Shown here: one piece after another, positions 12,766 to 24,700 of the stretch
Layout of the letters: each line of letters opens with the position of its first letter
Numbering within the stretch: the first letter of the stretch is position 1
Source of the DNA: Cololabis saira
Taxonomy: Eukaryota; Chordata; Actinopteri; Beloniformes; Belonidae
Length of the DNA stretch: 64,000 bases
Assembly (NCBI RefSeq): GCF_033807715.1
Contig: NC_084610.1
Location: 2,891,001-2,955,000, forward strand
Reading direction: 5' to 3'
Program-made: the position numbers and the translations under genes
Notes under the pieces: generated by a model
Databases searched by the model: none
Seen by the model: only the letters and a program-made list of their open reading frames with translations
Told to the model about the DNA's origin: nothing

Positions 12766-15700
12766 AGCTCAAGATAGAGATGCCACATGTTCAGAGAAGG
12801 TTAGGGTAGTGGCAATTAGGGCCACATGGGTTTTTCTGTTTTATTGGGGTTTTTTTTGAGTGAGTGCTGCGTTATAATCTACGGTGTTGACGCCTAACTG
12901 GCATCACTTGTCATCACCACCTCTGGGTTGGCTCGGACCTCTCCGTTTGATCTTCTCTGCCTCGACCTCCACAGACCTTGTTTCAGCAATGGCAGCTGTA
13001 GTGACTATCTTTAGACTTTAGACTCTTTCTTCTTTAGACCAAACATCTTACTCACTTCATGAATGGTAATGACGACAGGAGATTTTTTACGCGTTGAGTA
13101 CGGCAACAGAACCGTCAACAGAACGATAAAACGCTGTGTTGCTCTCCACCGTCACTCGTTTATTCTTTTAACTGACATAAGCATCAAAACAAACCATCAG
13201 CTGCTACGGAAGCCCCACTGGCCCAAACTACCGAAACCATTAAGGCAAAACAAATATTAGTAGTGAAATTTAGGTTTTAATCACTAAACTATAAAATAAT
13301 AACTCTCAAAACTTAAACTGAAATATATTCCTTCTCTGTGAACAACAAGGCATATCATGCAATAAAAGAGTTAACTATAAAGTAAATTATAAGCTATACA
13401 TGGCGCTTACAGCAGCATTTCAAATCTTGTTTTGGGTTGCAACATCAGAAATGAGGATGGATGGACAGATTAGAGCAGAATGAATGAAAGATGCTGCTTT
13501 GAATGTGCTGAGTTAAATCAGCTACCATGTGGTGACAGAGGTCAGGTGGGCGTGTCGCTACCTAATAACGGGCTGGTTCATTCTGCCCGTTAACTCACCT
13601 TTGGATTAACCAGGTGTCAGCCTGTAACATGAGATGTTACAGATATGTGCTCTTACCCTGACAGGATCTGTAGCGGGAGTGTTTTTTATGTTCTGTCAAA
13701 ATAAAAGCACAGACTTTTGTTGTTCCAGTCAAGCGTTACCGATGGTGTGTGTAGTATTATTATTATTTTCCCTCCTTGAAATGTACGTGTTAACTCAGTG
13801 TTCCAGGCCTTAAGATGATGCAGCACCAGGGCTGGCCTTCAAAAGCACTCTCCAGAAAACCTGTGGGTTTTTTTTTGACCTATGACCCTAAGCAGGTACT
13901 GTATATCCAGCTGTGGTTAAATCCTGACATGCAACGATATCAACACAAATAAAAGTATCAAACTAGGGCTTTACCTGGGGCCGGCTCCGTACTGGGACCA
14001 GGTTCTGAGGTTAAGCACACGGGGCAACACTCGCCCTCTGGGATCATGGTGTTCTCACAGTCACCGAGGTCTTCACACACTACGTCCTCACAGATGGAGG
14101 TGCCCGTCTCACACACACACACCCGGCACGGCTCCGGGCTCCACATGTCTTTGTCGTTGTACACATTTCCATTGTCTGTGCAAGTGCCTTCAGGAAACAG
14201 AAATAAACTCAATTAGTGTCACAGACTGAAGGAAACACCATCCAGTTATGTTTTTGAGGTTTTTTTTGAGTTACGAGAGTAAGTAACCACGCCTTTGGAT
14301 TTACTTAAAGACACACATACTTTACACAAATGATATGAAATTGGCTTTGCTTTTCAGGCAACCATTGGTCCGACACCCTAAACCAGGGGTCAGCAACACG
14401 CGGCTCTAGAGCCCTAGTGGCTCCTGGAGCTTTTTCAAAAATGTTTGTCCTTTTTTTTCCTTTTTTCTTCTTTTTTTCCTTTTTTTTCTTTTTTTTCTTT
14501 TTCTTCTTTTTTTCTTTTTTCCTTTTTTTCTTTTTTTTTCTTTTTTTCTCTTTTTTTCTTCCTTTTTCCTTTCCTTTTTAATCTCGACATTTTGACTTTT
14601 TTCTCGAAATTTTGACTATTTCCTTGACATTTTGACTTCAACATTTCATCTTTTTTCTTGAAATTTTGACTTTTTCCTCGAAGTGCATAATGAAAAAAAA
14701 AAATCTTCCCCCAGTTATAATAACTAATATAGATAGCAGCATGTGTTGCCTTCATTCTAAGGCTGATACAAGACTTTTCATTTTTTGCATATTCGTTTTT
14801 TGTGTTTGGATCCAATATGGCTCTTTCAACATTTTGTGTTGTCGACCCCTGCCCTAAACCATTGATCCGGTTTCATGTTTTGGGAACTTAATAAGAAAAA
14901 AATCATGTCCTTACAAGGTCTTTATAGTAAATAAACCCCCTGATGAACAACTACACATGACATATTGTACCATATTTTTATTTAGTTCAATAAAACTAAA
15001 CCATGATGCAGAAGCAGTGCGTAAAAAAGGAAGGAGGGAATAATGAAGATAAGAGCTGCCACTCAACTCCATTAGATTATTTGATCATCAGCACATGTGA
15101 ACGTCTCTATGAGCAGAGGTTTAGTCGGTGTGCTGCTCTGGAGATGTGTGTTAACATAAGGCAATGGAGGAAAGACATCAGCACTGGTGTTAGAGAAGCC
15201 ACTGCTGCTGCCCATTGATCTGGGCGGGGGAAACGTCCAACAGTTAACGGCAAAAAAACTGAACACAAGACAAGTCTTCCCATGAGTGAATCAGACTTTA
15301 TAATTCCCAGAGAAAGAGAGAGGAGAAAGTCTCCTCTCTCTAAAAACAACATTTTTTTCTTAGATTTGCAAATTTGGATCTATAAAAAAACAAACCAACA
15401 AACTTCTGGATGATATTCTTAAAACATTCAAGACCAAGACAGAGATCTTTGCCCACATACCACAGTGCCACGTTTTGAGAAAACCAAGCACAGATGTTGA
15501 AATCACCCGTTAACGTCCCAACATCAGCCTGATTCCACCGCTATGGGGACCTTAAAAGGATTGTACATGAACGTCCACAATCCTTCATGAACGGAAGAAA
15601 AGCTGTCGGCAAAAGTTGTTGATGGTTGTTGTTGTACTTAAGTTTTTCACACACTGCTTCTGTCTTCTCAATAAATATTGACTTATGTTAAATGTAATAT

Positions 15701-18700
15701 GTAATTCATGTGGAGTTTTATTTGCCTAATTTTAAGACTCAGTAAGGACAAAAGTTGTTTCCTTTTTAAATTGCATCCTCATATCCTTCATATTGAAAGG
15801 TGAAGTTGTTTATTTTCCCCTCAACTGCCCATCAAAACCACACATTAGGTAATACATACAGTAAGGTCTGAAACAGACTGTGAACTGCCTGGAAATACAA
15901 AAATCAGTCCAGTTTTCAGATGTTCAAGGGGGAAAAAAATCAAGTATGCATGTTTTTCAAGTAAATCCATCTCAGCAAACAGCTAACATGCTTAAATTAT
16001 ACAGACATGCCACCAACCTTCATTTGATGTTAAAGCCACTCTATGTAGTAACACCAGCTCTGACCACATGGAGTCACACATGAATGTTCTTGCGGTATGC
16101 TGCCCCCATGTGGTCAAAGGTCACATAGAGTGCTCTTAAGATAACATTGTGTGTAAAATAAGACTTGAAAATACAAAGAAACGTCAAACGTCATGAAGGA
16201 GGCAGCGATTTCCCAGAGGAATACACCTTGTTTGGTAAATAAGCTACTTGCTCAACTTGTTTTTGTGCAGCAGTTTTTATTGCCCACGCGTTGGTTGAGA
16301 AGTGAGCTTATCTGGTAAAAAGTAAATGTATTCCAAGTGCAAACTGGAAACCCAGAACACAACGTTTATTTCACAGTGGTGTGCACAAGTGGGAACCTGA
16401 AGAGGAGGGCTTCAGGTTGAGCGAGGTGAAAAAGAGCGCCACCAACTGATGAGTTGAGGAATCAAACAGAGCATAAAAAGGACCAGGACGCTGAGAGGAA
16501 TGCACAGGTTGATTTTCGGGTTTACCGGCGTCTCTGTGGGGCTGCTGTCCTGCAGCCGAGCACACAGGGCAACACTCGCCCTCTGGGATCTCTGAGATCT
16601 GGCAGTCACCCAGATCCTCACACACCACATCCTCACAAAACACCGTCCCCATATCACAAATACAGACTCGACAGGGCTCGGGCTTCCATATCTCATCGTT
16701 GGAGTAGACTTGGCCATCTTCTGTGCAGGAATCTTAGTGAGAAGAACAGCAGTTGACATCAGTATGCATGGCCATCGGCAGCTGGTACAGTCAAGTGATA
16801 ATTGTGGTAGTTTTATGGGTTTTCCGTCTGGAACACCATAAAACCAAAGCCTGTTCTCATGGTACATCTTTAAATAGTCACAAAGTGAAGGGAAATGTGT
16901 TGTTTCACATTGGAGAACACAGATTCTGACCATTGTTGCATGACATTGAGCACAATTCCGAAAGTGATATTTGTTAACCTGTATGATTAGTTACATATAA
17001 AGTAGTTACATGTGCAGTGATGAAGCCGCTGACATTGCCATCAAGACATGAAAAACAACATTAACAACAGGTAGATTTCACTCATTCATTGCTGATGGAT
17101 TCATTTGCTCATTTTCTGCCCAAAAAATACACTGATCTCTAGTATGATTTGCGATAATAAAAATCATATTACTTATTTCATGTGAACGCCAAAAAAAGTC
17201 TTTACCAAGGTGCACATAACGCTATAGCAAGATAGAAGACGGGGCAGCTGGAGGTCTTTGTTTTGCTTTGGGTCCATCATGTACTACATAAACAGAAGGA
17301 GAGGACTAATTACTGATCTGCTGCAGCTCTGGTGATTAGTTATACCATTCCTACACACCTCCTTCTGCACCAGACCTGAGATTTTAAAGCCACTCTCTGT
17401 TGCAGTACCAATTGTGACCACATGGAGCATTTATATCTGGCGCGTCGACACCCTGTATTTAATGATGTCATGTTGCTGCCATCTGGTTGCAATTAGTGTG
17501 CCAAAATGCTAAATTTAAAAAAGAATCATCTGTCCCTGCTGCCACTGGCTTTTGACTAATCTGTGTCATTCTGACGTGTAGTTTTACCATATTATTGTGT
17601 GTTGTCTTTATGTGTTTGTATGCATTTCTTCTGTCTGTACAACAAAGTGCACCTCTGGGATAATAAAAGTATTCAATCCAATTCAGAAATCAACAAAAAC
17701 ACCTTTTCAGCATCCGTCATTCCAATGACATGCCACATTCATCATGGAGCATCTTTCCGCACATAACTCATCAAAAAGTTTTGAATCCACCAAGAAATGG
17801 GGGAAAGTGAGCTCCCATAAACGGTGGTTTGCTGGCTGTATATTTAGATATGTGAGTGAGTGTTTCCTAGAACAAATTGAGGATATGTGAGGAACAGACA
17901 GTCCGGTGTGAAACGCTCTCCCAAACATCAAGTTCAAATATGTATTACCGGTGTTTCTGTCCGTGTTTCTGTCCGTGTTTCTGTCCGTGTTTCTGTCCGT
18001 GTCAGGGGCCCGTGCTGGGGCTGCTGAGCACACGGGGCAACACTCGCCCTCGGGGGCCTGGCTTGTCTCGCAGCCCCCTAGCTCTTCACACACCACTTCC
18101 TCACACACCACAGCCCCAGCGTCGCACACACAGACCCGGCACGGCTCTGGGCTCCAGATCTGATTGTTGGAGTAGGTCGTGCCGTTCTCTGTGCAGGAAT
18201 CTTCGTGAGACAGAACAGCAGCCAGATGAGTGTTGAGGGTTATTCCCTTTCAGAGGACATCATTACGGGGGTTTCAGATGCGATAACGTCCCTGCAGAAC
18301 CTCCTCTGTTCTTTAAAGTACTGAAAGATCGTCTAAAAGTTTATGAAACAACTCTACACCCAGTACTGGAGTTGAGGGGGGATGAGGGGGGATGAGATCC
18401 CCCCCTAAAATAAAAACGGTCCAAATCATCCCCCCTGTAAAACCGCCATCCCCCCTTTCCATCCCTTATGTCATTTCATCAATGAATGTGGTTTTACTGC
18501 TATTTCAATATTTAGAGTCATCACCAGAAAAATAACACCAGAAAAATAACTTATTTGACAATTTTCACCTGTTTCAAGTAAATTTTCACTTGAAATAAGT
18601 AGAAAAATCTGCCAGTGGGACAAGATTATCTTCTCATTACAAGCAAAAAAATCTTGTTCCACTGGCAGATTTTTCTACTTATTTCGAGTGAAAATCTACT

Positions 18701-21700
18701 TGAAACAGGTGAAAATTGTTGTTTTTTCCAGTGATGAGTCTTGTTTTAAATGAGATTTTTTTTACTAAAATGAGATATTTTAACTAGAAATACGACAAAA
18801 ATCCACCATCCCCCCTGATTTTTTTTTACAACTCGAGTACTGTCTACACTAATCTAGTCTTGAATGAATCATGATGATTTGTGTCCTGGTTTCCTCAGTT
18901 TGAGCTGTGGGAGTCTAAATGTAAACACTCAAAATAGCCTTGAACGTTTGTGGCACTTATGAGTCAGCCCTTCGCCCTCACCTCTCCTCACCTCTACAAC
19001 CTCAGAAGAACAGCATATAACTTCTTTTTTTCTCCACCATCTCATTATCTATTTAACAAAAATGAAGAAGAAAAAATAAAAGAAACATGTGGGCAATACT
19101 AAGTACCCCCTTACTGCTTCCATAGATTTAAGATCAATCCCAAGCAGCAGCTGGTAATTATCAGTGTGCAGACCTCTACAAAAGCAGACATTTCTGTCTT
19201 TTTTCTGGTCTGGAGCGTTCAAGCATGTGTTAACACACTGCCAAGAGGGAAAGATGTAAGTAGTGGTTGCTGCACATCAATCTGAAAAAACATTACAGAG
19301 CATTTCTGAAAAATGTGTACGTCAATGTTCCAATATGTGCAGCTAAAACACCAGGAGACTCAAATTAAAGACTGAATGAATCTTGGATGTCAATCTACAT
19401 CTACAATCTATTGGGTCATGGGGGTGCTTAGTATTGCTCACATGATTTGTGGCCTGGGGGAAAAACAAGTTACACGTTCTTGTTTGTCTGAGGTTTAATT
19501 TGTCTGCTACTAAGATTCATTGTAATCAAGTGATTACTATTATATTTTAACACAGAAAAAAGGGGTATAGGGGTGTTATTATCTCTCTCACAGACGGTTG
19601 TGCAGAAGTGATGTTTAAAGGTTCTTAAGGTACAATAAACCTCAAGTGCCTTACATAGTAAAATATATAAATATGATTCAATAATTTACATTCATAAACA
19701 AAGCATAAAAGCTAAAAGCAACTTTCAGGTTCCCAGACTTGATCAGCTGCGTGTCTGAAACTGCTCTCTTCAATCATACCGTCTAGAAAGGTCTGACGTC
19801 CCGTCATCGTCGGATAAATAGATGGGTTCATCAAAATGTTAAGTACCTAACCATTAAGACTACAGCCTGCATAGGTTACAGATTAAACATAGACACAGTG
19901 TTGTATCATTGCCACATCGCCAGAGGTTACATTTACTCCGTTACATTTACTTGAGTAAGTTTTGGGAAATGTTGTACTTTTAGGAGTAGTTTTGAATCAC
20001 TATACTTTTTACTTTTACTTGAGTAGATTTGTGAAGAAGAAACTGTTACTCTTACTCCGCTACATTAGGCTACGTTGAGCTGTTACTTTTCTTTTATCCC
20101 TTTTATCCACGTACGCGTCAATCTCATGACATCACTGGGTGATTCTTTGGGAAAAATGTTAGTTTTTGCAAGTTTTGTCACATTTACACAGACTCAAACA
20201 CACACAGAGTTTCTATGAGTTCATGTTTGTTCTAGTTCTGCCTGGTTAAAAAAGAAAAGTACAAAGGCTGGAAATTTTGTGCTACTTGTGCTTAATTTAT
20301 TTTTTTATTCTGTTATTATTTTATTTATTTTATTATTGATTAAAGTACTTGAATTTACTTTAAGATTATTTTAATTTAAACTATTTTTTATTTTTTATTA
20401 ATTTTAATTTATTTTATTATTTTATTGATTTAATTTGCCTGAAGATGATTATTTTGCACTGTCTGTTTGAATGGTTGTGTTAAAAAAATAAATCAGACGT
20501 TACAACAGTAGTTTTTTCACCAAGTACCTTTTTACTTTTACTCAAGTAATTATTTGGATGACTACTTTTTACTTCTACTTGAGTCCTATTATTCTGAAGT
20601 AACAGTACTTTTACTTGAGTACAATGTTTGGCTCCTCTACCAGCTCTGCACATCACACTGGAACCCCCGTAATGATGCCTGATTAAGCTGAAAGGTGAAG
20701 CTGAAGGTGTTTAAAAGTCCTTACAGTGGAGCAGTGGGTTCCATTTACCTGGTTCAGGTTGTGTCGTGTGAGTCGGTTCTGCAGACGAGCACACGGGGCA
20801 ACACTCGCCCTCCGGCGTCTGGCCCGTCTCACAGCCACTGATCTCCTCACACACCTCGTCCTCACACACTACAACCCCGGCGTCGCACACACAGGTCCGA
20901 CAGGGCTCTGGGCTCCAGATCTGATTGTTGGAGTAGACTTTTCCGTTTTCTGTGCAGCTGTCTGTGCGAGCAGAGCAGCGGTGAACACTTCAGGTGGCTC
21001 TACTGTGGGAGACTGAAGCTAGTATTCATAATGACATGTTCACAACCCTGGAAGTCACGTACAGCACACTCATTAGGGAGGTAAAAGCCCGTCTGAAACC
21101 AAAGGTCTCCAGAAGAATACACCACAGGATTTTCATCTGTTCAGCTCAAATAGCCTGGATGATGCGTCCCTTAAAAGCTTAACAGCAAAATAAGTCGTTC
21201 ACGTGTAAGAGAAGAAAGTTTCTTTCTAGAAAGAAATGTATTCAAGCTACATTTTAGAACTTGTGGTTTGACTTTTTTTGGTAGAGCAACTTGGTGCCAC
21301 ATCCAGAGAAACGTCCCGCCATGAAACCCGCTTCACCTCGGAGTCTGGGAGAGAAACGTCAAGGAGCTGCACATACTCTCTCTGCAGTCCTGTTGATAGC
21401 AGTTATTAGCATCTTTTGCTTTTTTTTATTCAATATTTGGCACTTTTTATTTATTTTTTTGTTTAGAAGAAAAAAAAATAATTTGAACCAACTTTTGCAA
21501 GTATACCAGAGCTTTTTATTAGTGAAGTTAGTCCACAAAGGGAGGTCTCCAGAAGAATACACCACAGGATTTTCATCTGTTCAGCTAAAATAGCCTGGAT
21601 GATGCGTCCCCTAACAGCTGAACAGCAAAATACGTTTTTCACATGTAAGAGAAGAAAGTTTCTTTCTAGAAAGAAACTTATCCAAGCTACATTTTTAAGC

Positions 21701-24700
21701 ATTATTGACTATGGTGACATCATTTATATGCATGCTGCCTCCTCCTTGCTAAAGAAGCTAGACAGTGTTTAGCTGCTTCCCTGCGCTTCATTACCAATGC
21801 CAAATGGCTTACTCACCATCGTGTACTTTACCAAATGGTAGGATGGACCTCCCTCTATTTACGGAGGAAAACACATCTTCATACATAAGACCGTTTTGGG
21901 TAAGCGTCCTCCTTTGTTGTCTAGCCTCTAGCAGCTACAATACCTACTGCTACTTTTAAAAACTCACTGAACTCACTGAACTAGGTAAGACTGCATTTCC
22001 TCACTTTGCTCCATTGGCATGGAATGGTTTACAAGTCCTCACCCACTTAAAGGAGCATGAGGCAGGATTGAGGCAGGATTTATGAAAAAAATCCGTATAC
22101 ATTTTAAGTTTTCTAGTAATAATGTCAGATGAAGCGTTCCAAACCCAAAAGAATGATTCCTCTAGTGTAACTCTCCGTTGCCTTGAACAGGCTGTTGCTG
22201 CAAAATGTGCTGCAATTCGGGCCCAAATTTCCCGCGCTGGGCTGCGGATGTGACGTCACATGACGCTGCATGCACGTTCTCCCCGTTCTCCTGTGCCGGC
22301 TTCACTGTTGGCTGCAGTACCCCCGACGGCCGTCGTGGTGAAGGGTGGCGCTAGAGAGTCTCATTTCTTAAAAGGAGCCTCATGCTCCTTTAAGCACCCT
22401 GGTTTCGATTGGCGAATTTAAATCTTTGTTACGAAACAACTTACTTGAAGAATGTAGTTATCTGTAAAATGGATATACCGTTTGATGTTGGTTTTTGAGT
22501 AATGTATGTTGTATTGTGTATTTTATTGCTGCTGTTGTCTTGGCCAGGTCTCCCTTGCAAAAGAGATCTGGTATCTCAATGGGACTTCCTGGTTAAACAA
22601 AGGTTAAATAAAAAAATAAAAGAGCTGCTGATTTAGCTTTCAAAGCCAAAGCCAAAGTAAAGCCCAGAGCTAAACCTCAGATCAAGGAGGGCTGGAGAGG
22701 CGATGCCAGGGTGTAAGGGGGTAGCAAACGTCTCTTTTACATTACATTTCTTGTGACAATCAAGCTTCATCCAAACCTGTGAGAGGGCTGCAGCTAAGCT
22801 AAAAAAACTCACAAAGACTTTATGTTTTCTCTGCTCTTTTCTGTTGTGCTGCTTCTTTGAGACGGTGATGTGACGTGATGATGTTCGTGCTGTACGAGCT
22901 GCGACCGTGCTGTAGCCAGCTTTTTAACTTTCTCTATGTTTCTATTGAACGTGTTACGTGTGTGTTATGTGTGTGTTTGGGCGCGAGCTGCCGAATCAAA
23001 TTGCCCTTTAAGGGATAAATAAAGTTGTCTTGAGTCTTGGACGTGGAGGGAAGCGCGTGCAGGAGGGCGGTTCCACCATGCGTCCGTACGGCACAGAGCA
23101 GGTTAACTAGTGTGAGCGCGCCCTAAAAATAGTACCACATAATGGATGCTAAGTGTACAGATAACTACTTCCTTCAGTAAAAAAAGCAGAAACCTCAAAC
23201 CTGCCAAAGACGTAATTCTTGAGAACATGTATCAAAGTCACTTTATATTACTCCTGACCTTTCTTCGCTGATAAGAAAAGAGGAAAAAGTGGAATTAAAT
23301 GAGTCACCCGTATACTGAGACGCCCCACAACTATGACCCAGAGCATTTAAGAGAAAATTACACCAATTGTACAAGTATTTTTTGTTTTTAAATCTTGTGA
23401 ACTCGGCCTTTTGCAGATCAAACCAGGAACCTTTCCTGATAAAAGCACGACGATGTTGCAGGGCACATTTTAAGAAGGCCAATGTATGTTTTGCTTAATA
23501 AATACATAGCAAAAGAAAAAGACTTTACAAAAACAACACTCCACAGCTCTGTAAGAGAGGCACTTTGAGGCAAATTGCTGCTAAACTGCAGGCTGTTCTA
23601 GGTGCCAGTCAGTGACTAGACTGTGGTTGAACTTGACGGCTCCTGGCTGTGAATTTTACTATAAACGTCTGCAAATGTGCAATCATCTCTGCGACAGAAA
23701 TGTCTATCATTGCTTGACTTTTGACATTAAGCAGATGAAGCCTGTAGTTTCAGTTAGCCAATTACTGGAGGCTCCGTCTAACGATGTGCACGAGTCTGTG
23801 AGGTCTCAAAACTCAGATAGCAGCGAGAGAACGCAGAGCTCCCTTAAATATTAAAAGAAAACCAAAAGTTAAATCAGAATAACCTTCCTCGGTTAATTGT
23901 TTCCCCAAATACTTCACTTTGCCCCCATAAATCCTCCTCAAAGCAATCCTAAATCTGTCAGAAAACTGAGCAGAGTTGAATGAAGCGAGTTTGGCGGCCA
24001 CCTGCTTGCGCTCCAGGCTTCGCGAGAGCATTTAAATCTGCTCAGTTTAATGACATCCCTAAGTACTAATTATGTGGTGCAGCCTCACCCCACGGAAAAG
24101 CACCGTTTTCTAAAGCTGCAGTTATTTCAGGGGAAACCGCAGCAGCTGTATTATATGTTGGCCTTGGACACAACTTGTGGTTTGACTTTTTTTGGTAGAG
24201 CAACTTGGTGCCACACCCGGAGAAACGTCCCGCCATGAAACCCCTTCACCTCGGAGGCTGGGAGAGAAATGTCCAGGAGCTGCACATACTCTCATCTTCT
24301 GCTTTTTTATTCAATATTTGGCCCTTTTTATTTGTATTTTTGTTTAGAAGAAAAATAATTTGACCAAACTTTTGCAAGTGTACCAGAGCTTTTTATTAGT
24401 GAAGTTAGTCCACAAAAGCAAAAGTACAAAGCAGGTAGAGTAAATGTAGTGCAAGTATAGCGTGTATCATGACTATAATCTTCTTTTTTTGTATTTATCT
24501 TTTAAGGATTGTGGTTCCAGATGTTATCATTTATTTTTAAGACTAACTATAAGTAAAATAAAGTAATTATGCAGCTTGAAGGAGGGTAAAGTGACATGAA
24601 ATCTTATTTATCTGACTCTTTTTGGATTATTAAGGTGTCATGTTGACACATAGAGGTAATTTAATTGTAATTAAATGTTGCTTCAAAAACACACCTAGAA

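Noticed and set aside
14435..14815. Lys/Glu-rich 126-codon frame on the minus strand
   Set aside because: Translation of the T/C-rich low-complexity interior of a hAT element.
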